NCBI GenBank assembly: GCA_964057225.1
Contig: OZ059896.1
Location: 6,448,001-6,512,000, forward strand
Reading direction: 5' to 3'
Source of the DNA: Auanema rhodensis
Taxonomy: Eukaryota > Nematoda > Chromadorea > Rhabditida > Rhabditidae
DNA length: 64,000 bases
A model generated the notes under the pieces. It searched no databases. It was not told the origin of the DNA and saw nothing but the letters and a program-made list of their open reading frames with translations. Of the stretch, positions 38,195-53,613 are shown piece after piece (the first letter of the stretch is position 1; each line of letters begins with the position of its first letter). Position numbers and translations under genes: made by a program.

Positions 38195-41100
38195 ATGAGT
38201 TACCGATCACGTGAATATCATGAACGAAATAATATACTTAGGTGAGAAAACTATTTTATTTATGTTTATTTTATGTTTATTATATAATATATTAAGAAAT
38301 ATAAGTATATATATTATATAAATAAATATATATATATATATATGATATAGATACATGCATTGCTATCTATATACAGCTAGCTTATCTTAGGAAATCTAGT
38401 AATGCTAATGTTTTATTCTAACTTCTCAAGTTGCTAGCTTTATGGAGACGAACACTTAAGCAACTAGCCTTAGAGTGAGAGGGAATGGGTCTGCTCTTCA
38501 TTCCACTGCATTTTCTTCAGCTGTTTTGTGTTTTTTCAACCTTCATAACATGTTCCAACAGAATCTTGTCAGCGGAATAATAAGAGGAAGTAGCTCTGCA
38601 ACTCTGATCCAATTTTGTTGATTTTTTTTTGCTTTTTTATGTTTTGTCATTGTTAGAGACTTGAGCAGTAGTTGCGCGGCTTCTTTTCTTAATTTTTGAT
38701 CAATTCAAATTATGTATTAAAGCAGTTTTTTGTATTTATTCTTGCCTTTTTTGCTCTAACTCAATTTCCATCGAATTCAAATTTATTCTGTCAGCTTTTT
38801 ATATTCGAAATATCGAGTAATTGTTTGTTTTTCTCGATGCACGATAGTTGCCAGTCGTAAGGTGTTTAGATTACGTCAACTTTCTGGACACGAGGAGAGC
38901 TTCTTTTGAGTTATGAAACTGTATAATGTTCTCATACTCTCCCATGATGTGTATATATCCATGATATCGTGTCCGTTGACATCCGTCTGGAAATTCTTCT
39001 ATTACTTTTGATGTGATAAAAGAAAAACTGAAAATTAGTTGAAAAGCTAAGATAACATTCAAAAGCAATAAATAGACTTATCGATATTATATTTCGAATT
39101 GTTTTACTTAAGTTATTTAACATCGATTAAGCTATATTATTGGTAAAAATGTAAATTCTGTTTGAATCAATTCTCTCAATAGATGTCTTCTAAGCTCAGA
39201 TCGTACATTCTTCATTGTCATTACTTTCTCATTGAAGAAAACATTCTCTCTAAATATTTTTTTAATGTTTTGTTATTGTTTTAAATATTTCATATGAACA
39301 TAATGACTTGAAAGCTTTTCTTTTATACATTCGGTGTCGCGTTTATGCACTTGGTGAATTTTCGCGCTTGTTTTGTTTTGAATAAACTAAAAAAATAGAA
39401 AGAAACAGAGTATATAGTACGCGTTTAATACAAGAAGACTAATAACTTTAATTGATAACGTTTCAGAAGCAATGCAAGCGGACAACGGATAGTTCACCAA
39501 CAAAATAGAAAGATGTTCGATTGGCTTTGTCTACCATGTGCATCATGCACTTCATACAAGAAGGTACAGTCTTTTATTTTTATTTTTATATAATTATTCA
39601 TTTAATTCTGTTTTTCTTTTAAGTTTTTATAATCTTGCTATCATAATTTATTTCGTAATATATTAAACTTTCAACTATCTAGTCTATACCTTAAAAGCTG
39701 ATTCATATAGTCTATACTATGTATGCTTATCGACTCAAATTTTCTTTGCAATTTCATGCTTTCGATTGATACAACTATAAGATGTATGTAAGATGTTACT
39801 TTCTTCGAATCATGCATATCATCAGTTTGAAACTTATTTCTTTTAATGCGTGTGAGCCTGTCCATTTCTAAGCAATGCGGCAGTTTTTTTTAAATCTTTT
39901 TTTGTCAACTTTCTTCTTTATTTTTTGTAAGTTTATTCGAATATAGTTAGTGTCGGTTTGAGGCTCAGTTTTTAGAAATGGCATTCTGCTTTTCGTAGCC
40001 ATTTCACTAATGAATGAAGGCATCGCACTCATTTACGTAGAACATAGTTTCTTTGATTTTGAGTATGTGAAATGATTTCGTCTCCTAAAACTGAAATACG
40101 CGTACAACGACTGAAAAAGCAATGTCTATTTTTGTCTTTTTGACTCGTCTTTTATACTAATTTGACTAAGATAGTTTTGTGAAAAGTCTGCAGCTTACAT
40201 TTGCATTTTCTCAACTATGTTACTGCTCTAATTTGTATAAACTTTTATAAAAAATTCCATCGTTTGTATGAAAGAAACCGAAAAAAGATTTTCTTGATCT
40301 ATTGTTTTTGAGACATCAAGAAGTGTTTTCTGTCAGCAAGATCTTTTTAATTTTTTTTACATTTATTTTCGAATTTTCTTGAATCTTCCTCCTTTTTTGT
40401 GAAGCAACATTAAAAAATCTCATTGAATATACGTTTGTCATACAATAAAATATTCGCATGCTGAACATTTTTTGATCTTATTCTCTTTCTCTTCACTATT
40501 TTGGTTCTTTATTTTTCAGTCTTGAAAAATTGCAATAGTTTCCCAAATTTGTTTAGCCATCCAATTTCCGTTGAATCTCGTTGTTTTTAATGAAAATACC
40601 GTTTGCTTAATGCTCAAGACAGAGTTTCTGTTTCCTTCGGAATTCTTTACCATTTTTTCCTTTTCCTTCATCTTCCACTTTTTTATTTTTCTCTTATATA
40701 GAAGTTAGGATTGGGAATTCATTCCTTCACTTGCCTACTATATTAAGTTTGATGAGCAATCGTTCTCTTCATTGACTTACTTTACTAACCTAAATAAAGT
40801 TCAATTTAATTATTTGAAATCAGACAGCTGCTTGAACTTTCTTAATTCTTTTTTTATCTTTTGATCAAATTTATCAAACGTGGAACAGTACTCACTTCAT
40901 GTCGTAAAGGTGAATCTAATATCAGTTTTGTTTATCTCTCTCTCACACTCTTGGTATTGACCGGTAGTTGTTGAATTCTCTTTATGATTGCTTCCAGGAT
41001 TCAATATGCTTCTTTACAATGCTAGATTGAAATCCGGATAGATTCAGCTTTCCAAAATAGCTTGTCTATTCATCACCTGTGTGCAATGGGAAACGAGAGA

Positions 41101-44100
41101 GAACAGCTTGAATTGGTCATGATAGCTAGTCAATCATGTTATCGCTATAGAGTTATTATCTGTGCACAACATTAGCATCAAACATTATTTTTTTGAAATT
41201 CAGTATTGAAATAATGTGTTTTTCTTCTGATATATCGCTTGATGTGTACATTTCGTATTAAGAAGGTACGTATGACAAGAATAACGGAAACGCGTTATTT
41301 CTAAAATGATCAGATAAAACCAATGTATCATCTTTTAAGCGTTCAAATATGGTTCATCTTTATTTCCAATTTCGAATTCTATAATAATTTTTTATTGGTT
41401 TTAATGAATCTGATAGTAGTTTTACTTAAAATTCAAATACATTTATGTTTCATTCTGTTTGCTCCTCTTCTCATACTCTCTTTCACTTTCTTTTTCAAAT
41501 CCTCTCTTCCCTTCTTTCTCTTATTCTCTCCTCATTTTGTGAAATTCTGATAAGTTGTCTTTTAATTAATTTTTTTGTTGGAAAATTGTGAATTCCAATG
41601 GGATTTTAAAGATCAGTCTCTAAGCCAATTTTGTCACATTCGCTTTAAGCTTTGCCATTTCGATCTCTTTTTTTTGGAAGATATTTCCAATTTTTGTCAA
41701 AATATTTTTTCTAAATGACTATAAACTAATAGATATATTTAATTATGTTTAGTAGTTGTTTCATAGGAAATGAAATGTAGATAGATAAAAGTACCATTCA
41801 ATTTGAATTAAATTCCGCAAGTTTTCTGTCGTTTTTTTTGCATTTTCTTCATTGCTTCAGCATACCGATTGTCACTAATAGATTTCGGTCATGTTGTTAC
41901 ATCTGTCATGACATTTTGCTCTTTGCCCGTGTTCTCGTTATCCTTCAGCAGCATATCTTTACGTCCTACACCAGCATTTTGCTTGTTGTATTAGTTAATC
42001 TAACCAACACATAGTTACTGCATCTTTAAACCTTAACATAATGTTTATTTTGCTCTGCTACATGTTGTTGTGTTTGTATAAGATGTGTAGATTTGATAAT
42101 CTAAGAAGAACAGTTTCATCTAATCCAAAAGATTTCAATATTGAGCAGTTTTGAAAGAACTATACATTTAGAATGCTCATTTACAAATATTTCAATATTC
42201 CAGATATTTTTTTATTTAGTTTTCTTATTATTTATTTAAATCTATTTCATCTCATAAATATCTATGTATTCATTCTCACATTTCACATTTCAGGATAACG
42301 AACTCATTTATACTAAAAGTGTCACAGCATCTGCAGCATCTCAAAACGCAAGTTCTCCAATCATAGTATCGAGTGGCAGTCTCCTACGTCGCCGTAGTAA
42401 TCGGACAAAAAGTACCGATAGTGAAAAGCAGGTAAGATGCTTAATATTCTTTCTTTGTTTTTGTCGGCAACCCATTAATCTTTAAGTTGTTAGTCTTGAG
42501 TTGTGCTCATTACTTCAAAGCGGAATGTTCAATTCAATGTGTTTAAAATTATTTTCAAACAAATGAAGGGCAAATAGTATGGCCATGAGATGTAGTTTGT
42601 ATGAGTGAGGTTTAAATACCGGAGGTCGCTTAGCCGTTCATATCGTCTTATATGCATGAGTGTTTTATTTTTCAAACGACAGTCCTCTTCATGATATATG
42701 TATCTATTTGTTTTTTTTTCTTCACCAAATCAATATGACTACTGTGAATAGTTCAAATTTTATCCATTTATGACTAGTTTGGACTTCAAAATTGTATTTT
42801 AATTCAAGTAATGTTAGTGGGTAATGAATGTATTTTAGAATAGGAAGTGGATAAAGAAAGTCTTTAGAAATCAGTGAGAAAAGGGATAATAAGGAGGAAA
42901 AATCTAAAACTATATGTAGTCTTTATGATGCTAACCTTCTTCGAATGTTTAAGCATGCTCACAGACTTATGAGGTTATTCCATAAGTATGCTTCATGCTG
43001 ACTTATCTATTGGAAGTAGTCTTTGTTCGACTTCTTTATTATTCTTTTGCTCTCTCATTCTCTCTCTCATTCTCTCATTTTTTTTGTTAACGTGTATGCA
43101 TGTTCATGTGTCGTCATTCTCATATCGCTCATTTAACCACATACAAATGACCATTTTGCAACTTTCTCAGCTTTTCGCTCAGTTTTAGTCTTATTTGGGT
43201 TCTTTTTGTATTTTTCAACAATCTTTTTATACCATGATATGCAACACTATTACGATTATTAACTGATTGTCTTTCTGAATATATAACTTCTCAATCTGGA
43301 TGATTCATCCAGATTGAGAAGTTATGGCTTATCGACTGTTGCTTGCTCAATTCGTTTTTCAATATATTCCATCATCATCACCTCGAAATTCTCCTCGTTC
43401 CGATTGTCAGCCTCCGTCTCAACTGTCTTCTCTGTTCTGTTCCGCTAGCTTGAATATAAAGCAGTGGCTGTCCTGCAAACATGCTTGACAGCTGACCTAC
43501 ACGTACTTATCAGGTACTGATTCAGCAGCTGACGACGTCATTGCTGATCATCAGATCTTTATGTAGTTTACTTGCACGCCGCCTGGCTGTCTGTGTTTCT
43601 CAGCTTATTTTTCTAATATTCTTCCGCATTGACAGTAGTAGCATTAAATATTATGAAGATTTTTTCATCTATTTTATCTATTTTACATTATTAATAGTTT
43701 TAACTTACTTTATTTTCTTCATAATATTTCTATTGACTACGAGTTTCCTTGGAATCTCGGTAATGATATGATAAATAGGGTCCTTGAGCATTATTTTCAT
43801 TGAGTAGAATTTATTGATCATCTTTAACCTTATATTCTAATCCACCTCCAAGAGGTCATTCCGGAGCTACGAGGTACCAGCCATTTACCGCTCTTCAAGT
43901 TCTGGTTTCTCTCATGCTCTTCACAGTGTTATAACAAAACTTAACTGAATATTCTACTAACTATATATACACTGCTACTAATTTTTACTTCAATCGTTTT
44001 TGCACTTTAACCATTTCATAATCAGCATCCCCTTTGTCTTATATCTGTAGTATGTAAAAGGAAAAATAAGAAAATGTGAAATTCTTTTAATTTTTGTACA

Positions 44101-47100
44101 CGAATAGTATTTGAGTTATATTACATTTTTTCTTTTCTTTATTTCTATGTTTTTCATTGCTTTGGGAGATTCACAAACGTTTTTAAAGTCGTCTTATCTA
44201 TGTGTGAGATGAGACTCGTCTAAACGTGTAAACAGGCTCATTTCATTTTAGTTTTCCTTTTCGAATTTCATTTCATTCTTAGTTAGTAGATCACAAAGCG
44301 TTACCTAAATCCCTCTAATAGGCTTTATAGCTTTGAAAATCGTTAATAATATTAGCTGACATGCTAGTTCATTAACTATGTGTATATTTGGCCACCTAAA
44401 AATATTTGGTTAGGTATTTATTTTTTTGTTGAGAATTTTTCCTCAAAGCAACAAGGAAATTTTGCTTTTTTGATGGTTCGCTTCTACGCTTTACGTGTTT
44501 AATGTGTTTCTTACCAACAGTCTTTTAGGGAATTATTTGAAAAAAATACTTTAACCTTTCATCTTATAATTTGATTTGTGGGACATTTTCCAGCGAACGT
44601 CTCACTGTCTTTAATCTATTTCAAAATATAGTCATTCGAATAGATTTGTTAATATTATTTTGTATTCTGTGATTTCTAGCTTACAGCTTCTATTCATTAG
44701 CCCTATTGATACGTAAAACTGCACTTTGAAAGACTATAAATTGCAATAACCAGACACCTTTTGTCTTTTACTAATCACATAATTCACCTTTGTTTCGTTT
44801 ATGAAATCACTTTTATATTCTATTTTTAGCAATCACAAGAAGAGAAGAAGATGCTTGTATCTAGTCGTCCGGACTCTGATGCTTGGTCCAATACTTCTCT
44901 AAACGTCACTTGCACTCCAAAAAAGGTACGTCTTTTTTTTTGTTCTGCTACGGATATTTTGGGACTATTGAGACTTGGTAAACTATTAAGCTAGTTTATA
45001 TGATATTAATATAACATTCTGTTAATCAGCATCATTTTACGTTTGGTTAATACTAATTAATAGAACTTTACTAATTTTTTTATTGCAGTTTGAAATTTTG
45101 CATTTTTAGTATAATATTATATTATCAGAAAAATAATTCTTTTTATGATTATAGAATCAATTCATTGAGCCTAGAAGCAAAAAAAGCAAAAGGCTTAGTT
45201 TGTATATCCGCTGTTTTCTGATAGTGTTTTATTCTGGGAATATATATATATATATATATATATTGCGAGCTCATACATATACATACTTGTTCATTTGCTA
45301 TTCATCGCACCACTATTCTGATGACTTGAGTTCGGAATAGTTTCATCCATACTTGGCGAAAATTCTCTGCTACACATGCGCAGGCAACGATGGTTTTTGT
45401 GCTTTCATATGTCTCATTTTACTCATATTTGTCTATTCTTAGCAATACATTCATCTATTATCTTCATGTTCTCTGTTCATTCACTCTCTCATTTTCATAT
45501 TCTCGTTATCTGAATATTTCAATCTTCTATTTTTTCCTTTTCAACCACCGTGACTGTACTTATTTTTTTGCTACTTGTCTTCATTTTTTACTTCTCACCC
45601 ATTTTGTCTCTTCTTCCTCATCTTCGTGGGAAATCCTTAAAAGTTTTCTCATGAACATATATGAGATTGAGATCTTTGCAATTGTTTTACATCAAACATA
45701 TATAACATTCATATATGCACACAAACTCATACCCTATCCTCTAACGAAGCATTCGATAGTGTATTTAATTTTTTTTTCATTTCAACCTAATTATTTTGGG
45801 AAAAAATATTTATTGGGAAATAGATTATAACTAATTTACTTATTTTGATCAAAACGTTTTGTAAATTTCATACAGATGGCTTTGGTTTTATCTATTATAA
45901 GTATGAAAGACATATTTCAAATGTTGTAGTGTAGGGTTATGAAATCAAATATTTCAAAGTTATCATCTCACCACTTTGGAACATTGTTCTGGTAGCTATT
46001 GTGAGTCTACCATGTGTTTTCATGTTTATGAACTATGCTTTACTGATATGTTCAAAGATAGTTATTTTATTAATATGCTCTTAGTTATGAATCATATATA
46101 TGTACTCATCTATGCATTTATAATTAACTATTATTATACATTTTTATAGTTATATTGTTATATATTATTATTTTTTAACTTCAGTATATGAAGCTGAGTA
46201 AGTAAACCAATCACTACCAACTCAATTTGTCTACACTCTCTTGTTAGCCAATGCTCTCTATCTAGTTAATCTTTCTATATATATATATGTATATATAAAG
46301 ATATGCAGGAAAAGCTGATACTAAATGAGATGAACGGAGAATAAGCCTCAAAATATCAATATCTCCTATGGCTCCTCCCAATTTCTGATAAAAGTTTTGC
46401 TTTTCCTTTGCGGACATAGTTAGTAAATTTAAATTTTCTCTTTCTAATCTTGTGAGTAATGTTTCACGTAGCATCAATTTGGGATGCTTGGTTACATCAA
46501 AAGAAATGTATTTGCTGGTATTATTTGTAAGCGTAAACATATAATTCCATTTATTACGAAAGCTGTAATCTTGCTTGTTACTATTTGGGCAAAATACTTT
46601 CGTTTTATTCGAAAAATAGGCTGATCTTGATGAAATCCGTAAAGAGTTTTCAATCTATCATGTGATATATAATAATCTTAGAAATCGTCGCATGACGAAG
46701 TTCTCATTTTCCTATCTTATGGCTGGCATCGCAGAGAAGCTATTTAAGCAAAACCAAGGCATTTGCAATTATTATCTGAACATTTTTGAACTTTCTTTTG
46801 ATGATAGCACTCGTTTACCCACTATTGAAAAGCCCTTTTTAATAATTATAATTCAAATATTTCTTAAAGCATATTACTTCTATTATATTGACAGTTGTTC
46901 AGTTTTATTTTTATAGTTATTATACATATTACTAAGTATTTTACCATACCATATATAACTAATAATGTTCATCAATCAGTCGCACTGATAAAAGTTTTGT
47001 ATTAAAGTATATATTATTCTCAAATTTATTCTATTAATACTAGTTTCCAAATATCTTGCTCGCTCCGGTTGCGTGTGTCCTTATGAAAGTTCAAAAGTGA

Positions 47101-50100
47101 TGGTCAATATATTTAATATGCTATGTGTTAATGAACGCGATGATTTTTGACATTTATTTTTGCAATCATAATGATTCTATTTATAATATTTGAATCTTTC
47201 CTGACGTGACATCGAAAAATTCATTCGTTACTTATATGGAGATTCTTCTATTACTTAAATATATATTTATATAATAGTAATAATGAAAGTAATAATTTGA
47301 GTAAGGCGTTTCCATTTGTTTGGACTAATAAAATGCTCATGCTCATGCTCATTACCATTACCATTACCAACAAGTTTTCCATTGAAAAAAACTTCCTGAA
47401 AAAAAGGATAATCTGGTCTTTTTTAAGCCTGAAATGTTTTTTTCAAATGATCCAAATATACAGCAATACATATATATATATATATATATATGATTGAAAG
47501 ATGATTTGTTTCATACTAAAGAAAGGATTGAATGTAACTACAAACGAGCTGCATAATAATGAATAAGAAAGGCGTATTCTTCCGCTTCGAGTTGCTCAAT
47601 TTCTTTTGTTTTGTTCCAATTAAAGCCATTCTTTTGCCAGGGTAAGATATCCCTGTTTCTCGTTTTCAATCATTGAATTTTTACTTGCCTACTATAAGTT
47701 AATGCAATCATCAAAATCATTATAATTTCCTGTTCATTTCATTTATTTCTGTGCTCTTTTGCTTTTACTATCTCTCAGTTTCGCCCTCATTCCCTGTTCT
47801 CCTTTTTTTCTTTGTATCTCTCGTTTTCTACTCCTCTCTACTCACCTCGTTTTTCCTTCAGCTCCACTGAAAAAAAAACATGATGTGCCAATACTTTCAT
47901 CGAAATAACGTTGGAGGAATCTCATTAGCGTTGGAAGCCGCAGTCTTGCTTAAGACATTTCTCAGAGCAAGACCTCATTAAACATCCCGCTTTACTTTCT
48001 TCTGATGCTTGGTTGAATACCATACTTTCTTACAAAATTCTTCTGTCTAGCTCTTCACCAAGTTGATTTAAACAAGTTTGAAAAGCACGCATATATGTTG
48101 CGATTTATAGAGCATTTTCACAATCTTGAAATGAAAATGAATGAATCAAATTCATTTTAGCAGTTCTCGAATTTCCTCCGCTAATTTGATTTTATATCAT
48201 TTTTTATTCAATATTTTTGATATCTGTTGAAGTGATTTAGAGAATTCATAATCATAGATTTGAAATTGAAACTTTTTTTTTAATGTTTGCAAGTAATTTG
48301 ATCATTTTGTCCGTTTAGCCTTATGATATCAAATTTTTCTGAACAATTAGTATCTTCATACGTTTTTTAATGTTATGCCGTTATGCTGTTAGGATTTTGG
48401 TATCTTTCTCAAATATTTTCTTTTCTCTTGCTTAGCTAATAATTTGCTTTCATAAATCATGTTGGAAGCAATAGTTAAACTACTCAAATCGATGTTTAAC
48501 CAACTAACTATCTGCTTCCTGATTGTCAATCACGATTTAAAAAATTATACCATGACTACTAATGTTATATGATATATAAGTATTCATCTGGCCAAATCTG
48601 AAATAGTCTTCTTGTTTCTGTTTATGAATAAATTAACTAGAAAATTAGTCATATACTCTTAGTTTCTTTGAAAATCAAGTATATGATGTCAGTCATATCC
48701 TCATGCATTTCTAATGAGTTTCATTAGAATATATAGGTCTATTCTGTGTTCTCTGTTAGGAATTGGCAACTGATTTTGAGGGATTATTCTATATAAGAAT
48801 GAAAATAGATAAGAGAACAGTTTTGCCTAGTTTTCCATATTGTCGATATTTTATGTTGATCATTTTTATTTTTTTTGTTTCTATGTTTCTGCATTATATG
48901 CTTCTAGCAATCATTCTAGCTTGCCTATTCTATCATAATTTACCACGTAACTTTGTACGAAAATGTGTTGCTGTCATGTTCGGAAATTCCATTCTGTCCA
49001 ATGCAGCTTCTTCCTTCGTTCTATTTTCTCTTTTCTTTTATTCTCTCTTATGAGTGTGCTCTCTCTTTTCTTGTTCCTCTCTTTTTACAATCTATTCCTC
49101 TTCGTGTGTCATCTTTATCTATGCTCTCTGTTTTTTTTACCAGCTAAGAAATCCTTTTCCGAGAGAAGATGATGCAAATTTCCGTTTTTTAGCCACTTTC
49201 GCTGATATTTTACTGCACTTTACTTGTTCAGAAGAAAAAAAAATTGGGCTTGTTAGCGAGATGAGCACTTAGGCATTGAAAAAGATACATGTTTCTATGC
49301 AAGAACTTTGATTCTTCATACTCGAGAGTGTAGTTATTACTAAATGTTTCAAGTCATCAGTATTGCAATGTTTGATGATTGTGCACATACGATGTCTCTT
49401 TTTCGGAGTTTTATGAAGCCCACTGACTTTGCAGATAGATTGTATAAAACGCAAGCTTCATGTTGGACTGATAGCTTTTTCTCATTGTGTTTTGAATAAT
49501 CCTTTTCTATTCTGGTATACTGGACTAATCTGGAAACCAAGCTTTGGATATGCTGTTTCAAATTATTTAATCTTCTTTCCGTTGCCCTTATTTTCTCTTT
49601 CTCAACGAAATTCCAATTTTGGTTTCGGAGTCTTTACGAGGTTGGTGCTTGCGGCAGCTGCTCTTCGTTATTCTCTCTTTTTCCCTCTCTCCCTCTCTCT
49701 TTCTCTCTCTTTCTCTTTCTCTCTCTCTCTTTCTCCACCTCTCTCTCACACTGCCCAAATTCTTCTTCTTTCTTTCTTACCTTTTCTCTCTCTCTCCATC
49801 TATATATCTGTCTATCTAACTATCTAACTTTCTAACTATCTCTGTAGCCTTTTATATCTTTCATCCTGTCATGAACCTCTCCAGAATTTTATAACTTTTT
49901 TCATTCGTTATTCATCCGTTTACTTTTGTCTATATATTTTATATCCTCATACTCTATTAAGTTCTCATTTGATGATGATCACAATCATCTTCATCTTTTT
50001 ACTTTTCATTTTATTTTCTCCTTTCTCTCTCTTTCCCTCTTTCTCTATTTCTTTATCTCTTTCTCTTTTTCTCTTTTTCTTTGTATGTTATGTCCTGCCC

Positions 50101-52445
50101 TCTACATATATGTATATATATATATATATATATTTACATATATTAAATAATTACGTCTTGCCCGTCTTTCTCTTTCTATTTCAAAATCTAATTCCTTCTC
50201 TCATTTTTTTTGTTCTTTCAAATTTGTAAGTCTTCTTTTTGTAACTCGAAAAATATTCCGAAATCATATTTTAAAATTTTCTATTTTTATTCATATTATA
50301 TGATTATTTTACAACAAAAAAAACCTTTATTAGTATTATTTATTAATTATGTGATACATTTATTGAAATACTCACCCTTTTTATTATTTCGTTTTTGGTC
50401 TTTTTTTCGACTATGCTATACAGGTGGAATACTTCAAAGTTCTCAATTAAACGAAAAGACGAAAGGGTCCCATCAGGGAAAAATGAGTTGTTCAAACTTT
50501 TATCGCAATTTGTAGACAAATGTTTTATGGTCACAATCAAAATAAGAAATTGGAAACAAACGTTTCTTTCTAACTTTTTTTTGAACATGTATCTTTAATT
50601 TTTTTAATATTCAAAAGAATTTCATTTAATTCTCAGACATTTCCAGCTTGAATAATTTGAAAACATCTTTTTAATTTATGCGATTTCAATATAAATCCTT
50701 TTGTAGCGTTATCAAATTCATTCAAGCATCAAATGAAATAGTATAATTTTTTGCTATTTTTCCATTCCTAGTTTATTTCAGATCGTTACAGACGATCAGA
50801 TAGGAAAATAAGAGGGGGGGGGTGGAGTAGAAATTGATATGCTTTCTAGTAGTTTTCAGTCAGTAATAGCCTTTTGTTTTTGCTCATTATACTATGCATT
50901 TTCAAATGTGCTGCCCCATTTACGTGAAATAAACAGTCGATATTTTGTTTTCAACAGCTAATTTTATTGATCTCCTCACAGATAGAAGGTGATACGTATT
51001 GAGTATAATAGTCTAAAGGAGACACAGAAGTTGGCATTGTGTAGAAAGCCAATAGAAAGAGAGAATTTAAATTTTTTTGATTTGGTGAAAAAAATTACTT
51101 TGCTTCAACTCTATTCCCCTCAGGCTCAAAACTCGGAAGAAGTTTTATTTGTAAATTTTGCGTTCATTGTTCACTTCTATAGTTTTTCGAAAAGTTATGC
51201 TTTCCCTATCCGAAACTTGCACTGTTAACGTCGGCAGACTTGATGCGGTTTTATTTCCGGGAGTGCTTTCCACTTTGTTTTCATGAAACTTATATCTCTC
51301 ATGTCATTCTCAATTTTTTATATCTATCTCCTTTTATTTAAATGTACTGTATTTCATCGTTACGCATTGTAAATTCAGGAGATTTATAATATGACATCAA
51401 CTGTCTCCTCATTTCTCCGCCGATTCTCCATGGACTCGGCGGACACCACTTCTTCGACTTCGTCCACGTCATCACCTTCGCGGTCTCGAAAGATTAGCTT
51501 TCGTGCGTTGCCGGTGTCAGCAATGAGACCTGTACTTGTGACAGCAACGCCATTGACGTCGTCAATTACTTCGAATTCTCATCAACAACAAGGAGTACCT
51601 GCCTCCGGGCAGATGAACGGATCACGACCATCTTCAACTTCTCGACGTTCGAGAATTCTAGATTCAGCACGACGACGATTTTCACTTCAACATAATAACG
51701 ATATATGTTTACATATGCAAAATGTCTGCTTATCACATGTTGGCAAAGGTGAAAATGGAAGTTTACCAGATCTGCTAGAGGTGCTTACAGTTGAATATCC
51801 ATGTCTCATTCTATCCGTAGCAAAATATATTGAGACCTAAATAATATTATTTAACATTTTGCATATTAAATGTTTTCCATTTCAGAAAGGTATACGATCT
51901 CCACAAACAAAACGTGTGTCTGTTGTTACTGGTGGTGATAAAGCAATATTTCCGCACAAGAACCGCAAAAATCATATACATCATAAAGTACGTTAATTTC
52001 TTTTTTTTTTCTGCATTATTTGGTTTTCTTGAACATATAAGTTATATGAAGCTATAAGGTAAGATTATCATAGTTGAAAGTTGTAAGTTTTTCTTTTGTA
52101 GCTTTTTACATTGCCTTTTGGGCATTTGATTATACTAAAGCTTATGGACGTGCGAATTTTTTATACGTATTATATTCAAGAAATAGATTACGTTTCACTT
52201 AGCATTATTTCTATTTTTGGAGCATGTAAGCAAATGTAACCAGATGCAAACTACTTCTTAAAAAGTGAGCAAAATGTGTTAAGATGTAATGCATATTCAA
52301 ACTTCATTTTGAATGAGGGTGGTAGAGGATTAGTTGAAAATACTTGCCATGCTCATAGCACTAAGCCACATCTGCTCGTATTTACTATATAATGTCACTT
52401 TTGATAGGGCAAAGCTCTGTTATTCTCTCTCCCTTTCTCTCTCTC

Positions 52446-52491
<46 letters not shown>

Positions 52492-53582
52492 ATTCTTATT
52501 ATCTTTTATATTCATTGTGGCCTCTTCGAGTTACAAACAATTTTAAAATTGACTGAATAAGAAACACAATGAGGTATTACTTAATTTCTAAATTTATTTT
52601 TCCACTACCGTTAAATAAACATTGAACAAGGAAATTATTATTGTGATGCTCTCAGTATCATGTTGAGTATTGCTGACTTCTTACTTATTCGTATCCTCTT
52701 TATGCTTTCTATTGCCGATATATGTTGAGCACAATACATGAACTTCTATAGACATACTGTTTTCCCTTGTGAACGACAGGCTTATCAAAAATAATTTGTG
52801 CTTTGTCCTCTTTCGTTTTCACTAATTCTCTATCTATATCATTCTTTCTTGCTTGTGATTCTGTGGAATAATGACATCTGAATAAAGCCTAACAAAGGCA
52901 GCAGACATCTGCCTGGTGTCCTGTCATTCGGCTTGAATCCCAAGAGAATGAAAGCTCAACCAAAAATGTGAAGAATGAGAAAGAGAAGAGTAAGAAAGAA
53001 AGGCAGAACGAGAGAAAGATGAAGATGCTGAACGTTAAAGAAATGAGAGATAGAGAGAGAGATAGAGAGAGAGATAGAAAGAAAAAAGAGGGGAGAGGGG
53101 AGTGAAAAGTGGAATCATACAAAAACTGCCAATTTGGCCTTTATCGCTAAAGTGCCAAGTTTTATCTAATGTTGGAAAAAAATTGTTTCCTCAGAGTTCA
53201 GAGGTTCAAAAGTTAGCTATCGTATTGCCTTTCTTACGTTGTTAACATTGTACTAATTGGAATTCATTATTGATTCATAGTAACCAGCTAGTTCAATGTT
53301 ATGAGCGATGTCTCCCATGTGGTGCCAAGCCTTCTTTTGGTTTCATCCAATGCTCTATTTCTAACGTTTTTTCTCTTTGAGCTTCCAACACATCGTATGC
53401 AATTAATTCATATTCTAAACTTTTGTTGTTGTTTTTTTAAATGCAACTAGTATAACATTTGAGCTAAATAATTTGCCCTCGTTGCGTTTATGTCATCCGC
53501 TTGATTCCTGATTTTCGTTGTTTTTTTGCTCCCGAGCTTGAATCAGTTGTTGGTTTATGTTGCTCATTGATTTACCAATATA

Positions 53583-53613
<31 letters not shown>

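Noticed and set aside
45390-45830. 146-codon plus-strand frame
   Set aside because: Phe/Ser/Leu/Tyr-rich, as expected from T/C-rich intronic DNA; no family.
47879-47980. 33-codon frame starting MMCQYFHRNN after a CAG
   Set aside because: Too short, with no connection to other exons; could be an alternative exon but nothing supports it.
48763-49053. Hydrophobic 96-codon frame after a TTAG acceptor
   Set aside because: Hydrophobicity follows from T-rich DNA; no matching donor, partner exon or family.
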